Shown here: piece after piece, positions 25,223 through 34,833 of the stretch
Layout of the letters: the number at the start of each line of letters is the position of its first letter
Position numbering within the stretch: the stretch's first letter is position 1
From: Streptomyces chartreusis
GTDB lineage: Bacteria > Actinomycetota > Actinomycetes > Streptomycetales > Streptomycetaceae
Assembly: GCF_008704715.1 (NCBI RefSeq)
Contig: NZ_CP023689.1
Coordinates: 8,122,001 to 8,186,000 of the forward strand
Direction of reading: 5' to 3'
DNA length: 64,000 nt
Made by a program: the position numbers and the translations under genes
The notes under the pieces: generated by a model
Told to the model about the DNA's origin: nothing
The model's input: only the letters and a program-made list of their open reading frames with translations
Database searches by the model: none

Positions 25223-25499
25223 CACGTCCCCCACAAACCGTGCCCCCGTCGGTTGGCAGGCCGCCGGCCGTCGGCCGCCTTGATCAGGTTGATCGAACCG
25301 CCTTACCGCGGACCGGAGTTGCAACGGTGCGCAGAGCGGCCGTCCGAAGGTCGCACCGAGGGCATCGTACCTGCGAGGGCATGGCGCGCCCCAGGGTGCC
25401 GCACCGGCCGTTTGGCGAGGTGGGAGCAGAGCGGGGGGAGTACGGGTGGTGACCGAGGGTGAGCAAATCACGCCGCTCGGCGCCCGAAAAATGGAGTCA
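25223..25499. other. Intergenic region upstream of the TPR-AAA gene
   Basis: This stretch separates the ATPase start from the sRNA terminator. I see only the ribosome site (GGGGGAC) at its end and no convincing gene on either strand. The promoter of the ATPase gene should be here, but I could not assign -35/-10 boxes with confidence. Confidence 0.4.
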
Positions 25500-25577
25500 G
25501 GGCAGAACGAAGCCCCCGATCACGGGGGAACAACCGGGGGCTTCGCGACTGCGGGCGGTCTCGATTGACCGCACATT
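25500..25577 (-). ncRNA. Candidate small RNA with own promoter and terminator
   Basis: On the minus strand -35 TTGACC (25605-25610) and -10 TTACGT (25582-25587) are spaced by exactly 17 bp. About 40 bp beyond the expected start comes a perfect 10-bp terminator stem, CGAAGCCCCC at 25508-25517 with GGGGGCTTCG at 25536-25545. The predicted RNA is ~75-80 nt and lies 280 bp from the next start codon. It also holds an 18-codon ORF beginning MCGQSRPP without a ribosome site, which I do not consider coding. Confidence 0.5.
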
Positions 25578-25659
25578 CAGAACGTAAGTCCTGTACGGCC
25601 CCCGGGTCAAGCCGAGTTGAAGCACTCCGGGAACTTGTCCGGCGGCGCTCTTCACAAGT

Positions 25660-26280
25660 TCAGCACATTGCCGATGGGTCGTCACCGTGCGTGATGAACT
25701 GGTCCGGTCCAACGGTCCCGGCAGGCCCAGGAATCACCTCATATCCCTTCCCGCACTGCCGAATCAGAGCGTCGGCGAACGGCCGCGAAGGGTCCTCGGC
25801 GAAGTGACTCAGCTCCGCCCTGACCCACCCTTCCCAGAACTCCCGCTGCTCCTCCCCGTCCCGTGAACGGCCCCGCGTCCACGACTCCTCGTGCGGCACT
25901 TCCATCCACAGCAGCCGGGCGAGGTACGGGCGCAGGGCGCGGCGGCCCGCGCCGACGCCCTCGACGACGATCACCGGCGCGGGCGGCAGCGCGACCGGTG
26001 CGCCGAAGCGGCGGGCCCGCCAGTCGTAGGGCGTGTAGTGGGCGGTCCGGCCCTCGGCGAGCGGTGCGATCACCTGGGCCAGCAGGCGCTCCGTCCACGC
26101 GAACAGTTCGTCGTGGCTGGCGATGTCGTCGAGATGCAGCACCGGGGCGTCGTCCAGTTCCCGGGCCAACTGCCCGGCGAACGTGGACTTTCCGGAGCCG
26201 GCGTGCCCGTCGACGCCGACGAGGCGGACGGGTCCGCAGGACGGGGGGAGGCGGCGCAGCCGCGCGGCGAGCTCGTGAAT
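25660..26280 (-). CDS. Uridine kinase-like P-loop kinase with unresolved start
   Basis: About 205 residues. The coherent protein reads HELAARLRRLPPSCGPVRLVGVDGHAGSGKSTFAGQL..., with Walker A GHAGSGKST, then VLHLDDIASHDELFAW and VIVVEGVGAG, a uridine-kinase/nucleoside-kinase pattern. The first usual start codon in this frame (TTG at 26169) lies after the Walker A motif and would destroy it. Upstream of the motif no ATG, GTG or TTG exists before the stop at 26329-26331. An ATT at 26280 has AGGA 6 nt ahead. Alternatively, one missing A in the A5 run (26283-26287) would join an ATG at 26312. It is either a rare start codon, a frameshift or a sequence error. Confidence 0.7.
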   Translation of the reverse strand: MHELAARLRRLPPSCGPVRLVGVDGHAGSGKSTFAGQLARELDDAPVLHLDDIASHDELFAWTERLLAQVIAPLAEGRTAHYTPYDWRARRFGAPVALPPAPVIVVEGVGAGRRALRPYLARLLWMEVPHEESWTRGRSRDGEEQREFWEGWVRAELSHFAEDPSRPFADALIRQCGKGYEVIPGPAGTVGPDQFITHGDDPSAMC

Positions 26281-26521
26281 CGTTTTTCCTGAAAGCTGGT
26301 CGGGTTGGGCATATTTCGTTGGAACATTCTAGTAGTGGGTGAAAGCGGATGCTGCGGCGGGATGAGAAAACGTGTCGCTTTGAACTAGACGGCCGCTGCC
26401 CGCAATGCCGCCGAAAAACTCCGGCCACCACAGTGAAATCCGCGTTCCGCTTGAGGTCCACGCTGAGTAAGGTGCCAGGTGCGCAACTGTGAGGTGACGT
26501 AACGGGGATGGGCTGGGACAC

Positions 26522-27475
26522 ATGGCCGCGGGGTTATTCGAAGGGCAGTATGTCTGGCATCCGGCGGCCGACGACCGTGTGCTGGCCAGCGTATGCGTCG
26601 ATGTCCGGGCCGGCCGTTATCTCAGCTCCCGCGACGCCCTGGCCGAAACCCGCGGTGACTTCGCCCTGCGGGCCCACCGCTCCCTCGTGCTCGCCTCGGA
26701 GGCCGCCGACTCCGACCTCGTCGAGCGCTGGCTGACCGAGGAGCCGGGCCCCGAGGCCGCCCTGATGTGGGCGCGGGTCGCCGTGCTGCGGGCGTTGCGC
26801 GCGGCCGACGCCCGCGACCCGCGCACCGAGGCGCTGGAGCGGATAGCGCTGGCCGCCTGCGAGCGGGCCACGACGGGCGACCCGGGCGATCCCACGCCCT
26901 GGGTGGCCAAGCTCGCCATGGCCCGGCTGCACCGGCTGCGCGACCAGGCGCCGCGCGGGCTGCTCACCGCCCCGCCCGGGCCGTGGCGGCTGTTCGCGCA
27001 CGTGCTGTCCCTCGACCCCTGGCACCGCGAGGCCCACCACCGCTTTCTGGCCTGCTTCTTCCCCCGCTACGGCGGCTCCGTGACGGGCGCCTGGGACGTC
27101 GCCGCCTTCCTCGGCCAGCGAGCACCCGTCGACTCACCGCTGCGGCTGCTCCCGCTGGTCGCGCTGGTCGAGTGCTACGACCCCACCCAGCTGCTCGCCG
27201 ACCGCGTCTGGGAACAGCCGCAGTGGCGTTCGACCGCGCTGGAGATCCACCAGAGCTGGCTGCCCGTGGTGGCCGGCTACCCCTTCACTCCGGTCCTCGA
27301 CCTGGCCTACCTCGCGCATGCCCTGGTCATGGCCCGGTGCGAGGCGCAGGCCCGTCTCGTCTTCACGGCGATGGGTCCCTACGCCTCGCGCATGCCCTGG
27401 TCCGTCTTCGGAGACCCGGCCGAGCAGCTGTCCCGGGCGCGCCGCGCCTGCGGGCTGCCGGTGCCGGCCGTCTGA
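26522..27475 (+). CDS. Conserved helical protein of unknown function
   Basis: A 317-residue soluble protein with many leucine/alanine-rich helices and a TPR-like look (MWARVAVLRALRAADARDPRTEALERIALAACERA; LSLDPWHREAHHRFLACFFPRYGG). I do not recognise a catalytic motif. It starts with ATG 22 bp after GGGGATGGG-type purines; the ribosome site is poor. It lies 38 bp upstream of the permease gene in the same orientation, so the two are probably one transcript. A regulatory or scaffold role is possible but unsupported. Confidence 0.7.
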   Translation: MAAGLFEGQYVWHPAADDRVLASVCVDVRAGRYLSSRDALAETRGDFALRAHRSLVLASEAADSDLVERWLTEEPGPEAALMWARVAVLRALRAADARDPRTEALERIALAACERATTGDPGDPTPWVAKLAMARLHRLRDQAPRGLLTAPPGPWRLFAHVLSLDPWHREAHHRFLACFFPRYGGSVTGAWDVAAFLGQRAPVDSPLRLLPLVALVECYDPTQLLADRVWEQPQWRSTALEIHQSWLPVVAGYPFTPVLDLAYLAHALVMARCEAQARLVFTAMGPYASRMPWSVFGDPAEQLSRARRACGLPVPAV

Positions 27476-27512
27476 CGTGCCATCACCCCCCACCGAGAGA
27501 AAGGTCCGGCCC

Positions 27513-29054
27513 GTGTCACACCGGATATCCGCCCCGCGCGCCCGAGCGCGCGGTGGAGCGGATCCGCACGCGCTCGACGACGACGCCACACTGCATGCGA
27601 TGGGTTATCCGAGAAAACTCACGCGACGCTTTCAGGCATTCGACAATTTCGCCATCTCGTTCACCATCATCAACATCATCTCGGGTATCTTCTCGGGCTT
27701 CGGATTCGGTCTGAACGCGGGCGGCCCGAGCATTCTCGTCTTCGGCTGGATAGGCGTCTCCGTCATGGTGCTCTTCGTGGGAGCAGCGATGGCGGAGGTG
27801 GCTTCCGCCTATCCAACGAGCGGCGCGCTGTATTTCTCCGCCGGGAAACTCGCCAAACGCCACAAGGGCGCCTGGTCCTGGTACACCGGATGGCTGAACT
27901 TCGTGGGCCAGGTCGGCGGTACGGCCGCCACCGGGTATGCCGCCGCCACCTTCGTCCAGGCCTTCATCACCCTCCAGTGGCCCGCGTACGAGCCGACCGG
28001 CCACCGCACGGTGCTGATCACGGCCCTGATCATCGTGCTCCAGGGGCTCGCGAACACCTACACCGTGCAGCTGGTCGCCGTACTGAACAGGATCTCCGTC
28101 TGGTGGCTGCTGTGCGGACTCGTGGTCATCGTGACGGCACTCATAGTCATTCCGGATCACCATCAACCGGCCTCGTATGTCACGCATTTCGCGAACAACA
28201 CCGGTTTCACTAGCGGCCTTTACGGCGGCATGCTCGGACTGCTCGTCACCAGCTGGACCTTCACCGGCTTCGACGGCAGCTTCCACATGTCCGAGGAAAC
28301 GGTCCGTGCCACCGTCAACGCACCGAGGGGGATCACGCGCGCGATCGCATACTCGGCAATCGCCGGACTGCTGCTGATGCTGGCACTGGTCTACAGCATT
28401 CGTGACTACGACCGGGTCGCGGGCGCCGACGCGCCGCCCGTGCAGATTCTGATCGACGGCCTCGGACTCGGCGGCGCGAAGGCACTGCTGTTGATCGTGA
28501 TCGGCGCCATGCTCTTCTGCGGCCTCGCGAATCTCACCAGCAACACCCGGCAGATCTTCGCCTTCTCCCGGGACGGGGCGATGCCGGGCTCGCGCTGGTG
28601 GCACTCGGTCTCGCCGCGCACCCGCACCCCCGTCAAGGCGGTGTGGCTGGCGGTCGGCTGCTCGCTGACGCTGGTGGTGCCGGGCTGGTGGTCGCACACG
28701 GCGTTCACGGCCATCGTCAGCGTCAACGTCGTCGGGCTCTTCCTCGCCTACGCCGTGCCGATCCTGCTCAGGCTGCGGCTCGGCGACGAGTTCCAGCCGG
28801 GGCCCTGGCACCTCGGCCGCTGGGGCCGCCCGGTCGGGATCGTCGCGGTGACCTGGATCCTGGTCAGCAGCGTCCTGTTCATGCTGCCGCAGGCCTCACC
28901 GGTCACCGTCGACTCGTTCAATTACGCGCCGGTCGCCCTGGCCGCGGTCCTGGCCGTGGCCACGGTCTGGTGGTTCACCAGCGCCCGCCGCCGCTTCCAC
29001 GGCCCGGTCAGCTACGGCCGGCCCGACGAGGTGGCGGCGATGGACCTGGTCTGA
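27513..29054 (+). CDS. Amino-acid permease (APC superfamily, GABA/choline permease type)
   Basis: A 513-residue 12-TM transporter of the amino acid-polyamine-organocation superfamily. A ~45-residue cytoplasmic tail precedes TM1 (FAISFTIINIISGIFSGFGFGLNAGGP), then AEVASAYPTSGALYFSAGKL and WTFTGFDGSFHMSEETVRATVNAPRGI, the eukaryotic-BAT1/GABA-permease signature region. GTG at 27513 is preceded by GAGAAAGG. It probably imports a small amino acid or amine such as GABA or ethanolamine; unresolved. A long hairpin follows at 29067. Confidence 0.88.
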   Translation: MSHRISAPRARARGGADPHALDDDATLHAMGYPRKLTRRFQAFDNFAISFTIINIISGIFSGFGFGLNAGGPSILVFGWIGVSVMVLFVGAAMAEVASAYPTSGALYFSAGKLAKRHKGAWSWYTGWLNFVGQVGGTAATGYAAATFVQAFITLQWPAYEPTGHRTVLITALIIVLQGLANTYTVQLVAVLNRISVWWLLCGLVVIVTALIVIPDHHQPASYVTHFANNTGFTSGLYGGMLGLLVTSWTFTGFDGSFHMSEETVRATVNAPRGITRAIAYSAIAGLLLMLALVYSIRDYDRVAGADAPPVQILIDGLGLGGAKALLLIVIGAMLFCGLANLTSNTRQIFAFSRDGAMPGSRWWHSVSPRTRTPVKAVWLAVGCSLTLVVPGWWSHTAFTAIVSVNVVGLFLAYAVPILLRLRLGDEFQPGPWHLGRWGRPVGIVAVTWILVSSVLFMLPQASPVTVDSFNYAPVALAAVLAVATVWWFTSARRRFHGPVSYGRPDEVAAMDLV

Positions 29055-29066
29055 CGAAACGTCATT

Positions 29067-29108
29067 GGCCCCCGGTACGCACTGCCACGGCGGTGTGCGC
29101 CGGGGGCC
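29067..29108 (+). terminator. Terminator of the permease gene
   Basis: Outer stem GGCCCCCGG (29067-29075) with CCGGGGGCC (29100-29108) is extended inside by CGCAC/GTGCG-type pairs, with a small loop. It lies 13 bp after the permease stop codon. Confidence 0.8.
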
Positions 29109-29302
29109 GTCTCGCTCATCTCGCCCTGCCGGCAAGGGGGTTGGGGCTTGCGGCCTTGCCCCGTTCACGCCAATGGTCGATACCAATATTCGTAGCCACG
29201 CCAGGGACCGAAGTGCTGGCAGAGGCTGCCTCCTGCGTTCATAGTTGGCGGACAGCCGTGCACAGGATCCGCCCGACTCGGACACCTGGGGGTCTTCCGC
29301 CC

Positions 29303-30676
29303 ATGAGCAGAGCCGAACAGCCGTCCCGCAGAGCCGTCCTCGCCGCCGCCGTCGCCGCAGCCGTCGCAGGCGGCACGGGCCCGGCCGCCGCCGACAGCAG
29401 CGCCGAGGCCGCCGCCGACGCCCCGCCTCCCACCGACGCCCGGGCCCGCACCGTCGACAACCGCGCCTGGACCACGTACCGAGACTGGCGCTGCGGCACC
29501 GCCCAGGGCACCCGGGCCCTGTCCGGCCGCCGCCCCGGCATCGTGATCACCGCGCCCGCCGGCACCGTCGACTACACCGACCCCCACACCGGCCGGACCG
29601 CGAGCTGGGAGTACGCGACCTGGACCTCCCCGGTCCACCGGCTCGGCGTGCCCGCGACCGAGGCGATCGCCTCCTGGAACGCGCACACCCCCGAGGGCAC
29701 CTGGCTCCAGATCGAACTGGAGGGCACGTACTCCGACGGCACGGCCACCCCCTGGTACGTCCTCGGCCGCTGGGCCGCCGGCGACCAGGACATCCGCCGG
29801 ACCTCGGTCGACGACCAGAGCGACGGCAGGAGCAGCATCTGGACGGACACGTTCGCGATCGACGACCCGGCGACCGGGCTGCGGCTGACCGCGTACCGGC
29901 TGCGGCTGACCCTCTACCGCAGGCCCGGCACCCGGCTCACGCCCAAGGTCTGGCGGGTCGGCGCGATGGCCTCCGACGTCCCCGACCGCTTCACCGTCCC
30001 GGCCTCCACCCCCGGCCTCGCCCAGGAACTGCTGGTCCCGCGGTACTCGCAGGAGACCCACGTCGGCCAGTACCCGGAGTACGACAACGGCGGCGAGGCC
30101 TGGTGCAGCCCCACCTCCTCGCAGATGATCGTCGAGTACTGGGGCGGCCGGCTCACCCCGGAGCAGACGTCCTGGGTCGACCCGGCCTTCGCCGACCCGC
30201 AGGTCTGCCACGCGGCCCGGTTCACCTACGACTACCAGTACGAGGGCTGTGGGAACTGGCCCTTCAACGCCGCCTACGCCGCCACCTTCGACGACCTCCA
30301 GGGCGTGGTCACCCGGCTCGGCTCGCTCACCGAGCTGGAGACGCTGATCGCGGCCGGCATCCCGGCCATAACGTCCCAGTCCTTCCTGAAGGAGGAGCTG
30401 ACCGGGGCGGGGTACGGCACCGCTGGCCATCTGATGACGGTCGTCGGCTTCACCGCGGACGGCGACGTGATCGCCAACGACCCGAACTCGGCGAGCAACG
30501 AGGCGGTGCGGCGCGTCTACAAGAGGCGCGAGTGGGAGAATATCTGGCTGCGGACCAAGCGGTACAACGCCAGCGGCAAGGTCGTCTCCGGCACCGGCGG
30601 CGTCTGCTACCTCTACTTCCCCGCGTGCCCGAACCCGCGCCAGCGCGCGGCGCTCGCGGCGGTGGGCGTCCTGTGA
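29303..30676 (+). CDS. Secreted C39-like cysteine peptidase (Tat substrate)
   Basis: A 457-residue exported protein. The N-terminus has a twin-arginine signal (SRRAVLAAAVAAAVAGG; RR at 9-10). A beta-sandwich-like region (about 60-230) precedes a peptidase C39-like domain: GGEAWCSPTSSQMIVEYWG with the catalytic cysteine, GYGTAGHLMTVVGF with the histidine, and VIANDPNSASN with Asn/Asp. Such bacterial C39_2 proteins are papain-like hydrolases of the cell envelope with unknown substrates. The ATG lacks a strong ribosome site. It is followed by a 46-residue membrane protein. Confidence 0.86.
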   Translation: MSRAEQPSRRAVLAAAVAAAVAGGTGPAAADSSAEAAADAPPPTDARARTVDNRAWTTYRDWRCGTAQGTRALSGRRPGIVITAPAGTVDYTDPHTGRTASWEYATWTSPVHRLGVPATEAIASWNAHTPEGTWLQIELEGTYSDGTATPWYVLGRWAAGDQDIRRTSVDDQSDGRSSIWTDTFAIDDPATGLRLTAYRLRLTLYRRPGTRLTPKVWRVGAMASDVPDRFTVPASTPGLAQELLVPRYSQETHVGQYPEYDNGGEAWCSPTSSQMIVEYWGGRLTPEQTSWVDPAFADPQVCHAARFTYDYQYEGCGNWPFNAAYAATFDDLQGVVTRLGSLTELETLIAAGIPAITSQSFLKEELTGAGYGTAGHLMTVVGFTADGDVIANDPNSASNEAVRRVYKRREWENIWLRTKRYNASGKVVSGTGGVCYLYFPACPNPRQRAALAAVGVL

Positions 30677-30722
30677 GCAAGGTCTCCGCCGCATAAGCCG
30701 TTTCCGATGGCAAGGTGGCCAT

Positions 30723-30863
30723 ATGACCGCACACTCAGCCACCGCCACCCGGGCCCGCACCGGCGGCCCCCAGGGGGACGGCCCGAAGATCCTCGAGCAC
30801 GTCCTGGGCTGGACCCTCGTCGTGGTCGTCGCGATGCTCGTCACTCAGCTCGGCCTGTTGTGA
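30723..30863 (+). CDS. 46-residue single-TM protein
   Basis: A short ORF with a hydrophilic N-terminal half rich in Thr/Ala/Gly (MTAHSATATRART) and one C-terminal TM helix (VLGWTLVVVVAMLVTQLGLL). GGCAAGG precedes the ATG by about 9 nt. It starts 46 bp after the peptidase stop. Small proteins of this design are conserved in Streptomyces; function unknown. Codon use has the usual G/C third positions. Confidence 0.6.
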   Translation: MTAHSATATRARTGGPQGDGPKILEHVLGWTLVVVVAMLVTQLGLL

Positions 30864-30869
30864 GCTGAC

Positions 30870-30891
30870 CCACACAGAAACGTTTGTGTGG
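30870..30891. promoter_or_regulatory. Inverted repeat, possible TetR operator
   Basis: 7-bp arms CCACACA (30870-30876) and TGTGTGG (30885-30891) enclose 8 bp (GAAACGTT). The site lies 120 bp upstream of the TetR gene. Its size and symmetry fit TetR-family operators. Confidence 0.45.
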
Positions 30892-30900
30892 ACATATCCC

Positions 30901-31005
30901 GACCCTGTTGTTCACGTGCCGGTCGGAGTCGTTCAGACTCGAACGGGCGGCTGGTGGAGGTCTGGCATACTGCCGATGTCCCGCAGCCCGTTGAACAACA
31001 GGGTC
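30901..31005. repeat. 14-bp inverted repeat flanking the TetR leader
   Basis: GACCCTGTTGTTCA (30901-30914) is repeated in perfect inverse orientation as TGAACAACAGGGTC (30992-31005), 77 bp apart, the second copy ending 4 bp before the TetR start codon. It may be two oppositely oriented operator sites allowing DNA looping, or a long-range RNA stem hiding the start. Confidence 0.55.
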
Positions 31006-31009
31006 TAAA

Positions 31010-31669
31010 TTGAATATTAGTCAACAGCGCGACGCGGCCCGTCCCCGGGCACGCGGCACCGAACGCTCGGTGGCGCGCCGTGCCGAACTCATCGCCATCG
31101 GGCGGAAGCTGTTCGCCGACACGTCGTACGACGCGCTCTCCATGGACGACATCGCACGCCAGGCCCATGTCGCCAAGGGGCTCATCTACTACTACTTCCA
31201 GTCCAAGCGCGGCTACTACCTGGCCATCATCCAGGACTCCGTCGCCGACCTGGTCACCTACGCGGCGAGCGGCGTCGAGCTGAACGCGGTGGACCGGGTC
31301 CACCGCACCATCGACAGCTATCTGCGCTACGCCGAGCACAACCAGGCCGCCTACCGCACCATCGTCAGCGGCGGCGTCGGCTTCGACACCGAGGTGCACG
31401 CCATCCGGGACGGCGTGCGCGAGGCGATCGTCGCGACCCTCGCCGAGGGGGCGTACGGCCGGACCGACATCGCCCCGATCGCCCGTATGGGCCTGCTCGC
31501 CTGGGTGTGCAGTGTGGAGGGCGCCACCCTCGACTGGATAGACCGTCCCGAGCTGCCCCGGGACACCATGCGCGAGCTGCTGGTGAAGATGCTCGGCGGC
31601 GCCATGCGCTCCGTCGAGGAGCTCGACCCGGACTACCGGGCCCCGGAGCCGGCCCGCCGGGAGGACTGA
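31010..31669 (+). CDS. TetR-family transcriptional regulator
   Basis: A 219-residue regulator. The N-terminal HTH is at about residues 25-70 (AIGRKLFADTSYDALSMDDIARQAHVAKGLIYYYFQSKRGYYLAII). A helical ligand-binding domain follows, of the TetR_C type with EHNQAAYRTIVSGGVGFD. The TTG at 31010 is used as start, with AGGG 6-7 nt upstream; the next candidate would shorten the N-terminal arm. The upstream region holds two sets of inverted repeats. The target could be itself or the convergent chitinase neighbourhood; fatty-acid or acyl-CoA ligands are usual for this subgroup, but this is not shown. Confidence 0.9.
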   Translation: MNISQQRDAARPRARGTERSVARRAELIAIGRKLFADTSYDALSMDDIARQAHVAKGLIYYYFQSKRGYYLAIIQDSVADLVTYAASGVELNAVDRVHRTIDSYLRYAEHNQAAYRTIVSGGVGFDTEVHAIRDGVREAIVATLAEGAYGRTDIAPIARMGLLAWVCSVEGATLDWIDRPELPRDTMRELLVKMLGGAMRSVEELDPDYRAPEPARRED

Positions 31670-31685
31670 CACCGGGCGTGCGCAT

Positions 31686-31714
31686 GGGGCGGAGGTCTCG
31701 TGGTCCCCCGCCCC
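31686..31714. terminator. Terminator between TetR and chitinase genes
   Basis: GGGGCGG (31686-31692) pairs with CCGCCCC (31708-31714) across a 15-nt loop, in the 64-bp gap between the two convergent stop codons. It can serve both genes. Confidence 0.6.
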
Positions 31715-31733
31715 AAGCCCCCCGTGGGACCGG

Positions 31734-32972
<1,239 letters not shown>

Positions 32973-33043
32973 CGGGTGTCTCCTCGTGGGGGAGAGGGGA
33001 GCAAGTGCCGATTGGCATGAACGCGATGATGCGTTGATCCGTC

Positions 33044-33086
33044 ACGGTAGGAGGACTAGACCAGTACGTCAATGGTTCGGACCAAT
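33044..33086 (-). promoter_or_regulatory. Chitinase promoter with direct repeats / DasR-like box
   Basis: Minus strand: TTGGTCC and TGGTCTAGTCC repeats flank -35 TTGACG (33067-33072), with -10 TACCGT (33044-33049) at a 17-bp spacing. TGGTCC(A/T)GACC-type 12-bp direct repeats are established in Streptomyces chitinase promoters, and the DasR site shares the core ACTGGTCTAGACCA. It is 70 bp upstream of the chitinase start. Confidence 0.8.
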
Positions 33087-33306
33087 TTTGGAAGCGTTGA
33101 TGACGTGTCGGACACTTCTTGAAGTGAGCGGTCGTTAACTGGTGACTCGATGCCTCCGATCGGGCATACTCACAGCGCACAGCCGCTGGTCAGCAGCTTC
33201 CGAGACCCGGGAATGCGAGCATCGGCCCGGCACCAGTGAGACCCGGCGGAGCCGCCCCACCCAAGGCGTACGTCCGCCGACGTGCCCGACAGGGAGGATC
33301 GTCGAC

Positions 33307-34479
33307 ATGCCCGACCGCGCCCCGCAGCCGGTGGACCGTCAACTGCCCACGGACGAGGCCCGGGATGTGATCTCGCTCGTCCGCGACATCGCGCAGCGCG
33401 AGATCGCCCCGAAGGCGGCCGAGGAGGAGGACGCCGGACGCTTCCCGCGCGAGGTCTTCACCCTGCTCTCCGAATCCGGACTGCTCGGCCTGCCGTACGA
33501 CTCCGAGTACGGCGGCGGCGAGCAGCCGTACGAGGTCTACCTCCAGGTCCTCGAAGAGCTCGCCGCGGTCCGCCTCACCGTCGGCCTCGGCGTCAGCGTG
33601 CACACCCTGGCCTCCTACGCGCTCGCCACCTACGGCAGCAAGCAGCAGCAGGTCGAGCACCTCCCCGCGATGCTCGGCGGCGGGCTCCTCGGCGCGTACT
33701 GCCTCTCCGAGCCGGCCTCCGGATCCGACGCGGCCTCGCTGCGGACGAAGGCCGTGCGCGAGGGCGACGACTGGGTCATCACCGGCACCAAGGCGTGGAT
33801 CACCCACGGCGGCATCGCCGACTTCTACACCGTCATGGCCCGCACCGGCGAGGACGGCCCGCGCGGGATCAGCGCGTTCCTGGTGCCCGCCGACGCCGCA
33901 GGGCTGAGCGCCGCGGCGCCCGAGAAGAAGATGGGCATGAAGGGGTCGCCCACCGCCCAGGTCCACTTCGACGGCGTCCGGGTCGGCGACGAGCGGCGCA
34001 TCGGCGAGGAGGGCCAGGGCTTCGCCATCGCCCTGTCCGCACTCGACTCCGGCCGGCTCGGCATCGCGGCCTGCGCGATCGGCGTCGCCCAGGCGGCGCT
34101 CGACGAAGCGGTGACCTACGCGACCGAGCGCCGGCAGTTCGGCAAGCCGATCGCCGACTTCCAGGGTCTGCGCTTCATGCTCGCCGACATGGCCACCCAG
34201 ATCGAGGCGGGCCGGGCGCTGTACCTGGCGGCGGCGCGGCTGCGGGACGCGGGCCGGCCGTTCGCCAAGCAGGCGGCGATGGCCAAGCTGCACTGCACCG
34301 ACGCGGCGATGAAGGTCACCACCGACGCCGTCCAGATCCTCGGCGGGTACGGCTACACCGCGGACTTCCCGGCCGAGCGCTACATGCGCGAGGCCAAGGT
34401 CCTCCAGATCGTCGAGGGCACCAATCAGATTCAGCGGATGGTCATCGCCCGTCACCTAGCTGGTCCCGAGGGACGCTGA
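33307..34479 (+). CDS. Acyl-CoA dehydrogenase
   Basis: A 390-residue flavoprotein of the ACAD family. FAD/substrate motifs are YCLSEPASGSDAASL and WITHGGIADFYTVMAR in the middle domain; the C-terminal helical domain has RRQFGKPIADFQGLRFMLADM and VQILGGYGYTADFPAERYMREAK. The catalytic base is E370 in VEGTNQIQR, the short-chain ACAD position. It should oxidise an acyl-CoA to the 2-enoyl-CoA, passing electrons to ETF. GGGAGG lies ahead of the ATG. It is divergent from the chitinase gene; its 3' end overlaps the small minus-strand gene by 38 bp. Confidence 0.93.
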   Translation: MPDRAPQPVDRQLPTDEARDVISLVRDIAQREIAPKAAEEEDAGRFPREVFTLLSESGLLGLPYDSEYGGGEQPYEVYLQVLEELAAVRLTVGLGVSVHTLASYALATYGSKQQQVEHLPAMLGGGLLGAYCLSEPASGSDAASLRTKAVREGDDWVITGTKAWITHGGIADFYTVMARTGEDGPRGISAFLVPADAAGLSAAAPEKKMGMKGSPTAQVHFDGVRVGDERRIGEEGQGFAIALSALDSGRLGIAACAIGVAQAALDEAVTYATERRQFGKPIADFQGLRFMLADMATQIEAGRALYLAAARLRDAGRPFAKQAAMAKLHCTDAAMKVTTDAVQILGGYGYTADFPAERYMREAKVLQIVEGTNQIQRMVIARHLAGPEGR

Positions 34480-34693
34480 ACTGGCCGTGCTTGACCGTGG
34501 GCGCCGCGAGCCGGATCCACTCCGGGTCGTGGTGCCCGGGCAGGGTGCGGCCCCGGTCCGCCCACATCCGCATCATGTCGCGGTAGATCGGCGGATCCTG
34601 CTGCTGCGGGGGCGCCGGCGGCTGAAGCGTTCCTGCGGGCCGGGGAACGAAGACGCGGCGCTGGGGCCCGGTCCCGTAGTAGGTGTGGGGCAT
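34442..34693 (-). CDS. Small proline-rich conserved protein
   Basis: An 83-residue protein: MPHTYYGTGPQRRVFVPRPA, a Pro/Gln stretch, then an amphipathic segment (YRDMMRMWADRGRTLPGHHDPEWIRLA). I recognise the pattern as a small streptomycete protein of unknown role, not a domain family. The coding bias (G/C at third positions, sensible composition) supports it over the opposite frames. No strong ribosome site is seen. It overlaps the acyl-CoA dehydrogenase 3' end. Confidence 0.6.
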   Translation of the reverse strand: MPHTYYGTGPQRRVFVPRPAGTLQPPAPPQQQDPPIYRDMMRMWADRGRTLPGHHDPEWIRLAAPTVKHGQFSVPRDQLGDGR

Positions 34694-34833
34694 ACCCGGG
34701 CAACGCGGAGGTGGCGGGACAAGTCACCGCCGGTCGGAATCGGGCGTGAGTTCACCCCCGTCCGGTTCCCTCTCTGGTCACCCGAGGTTGTCTGACGTAC
34801 CGTCAGCGCAGCCCGCGTCCAGGGAGGTTCGCC

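Noticed and set aside
25497..25712. 71-codon minus-strand ORF over the candidate small RNA
   Set aside because: It crosses the promoter and terminator and lacks a ribosome site; the composition is not protein-like.
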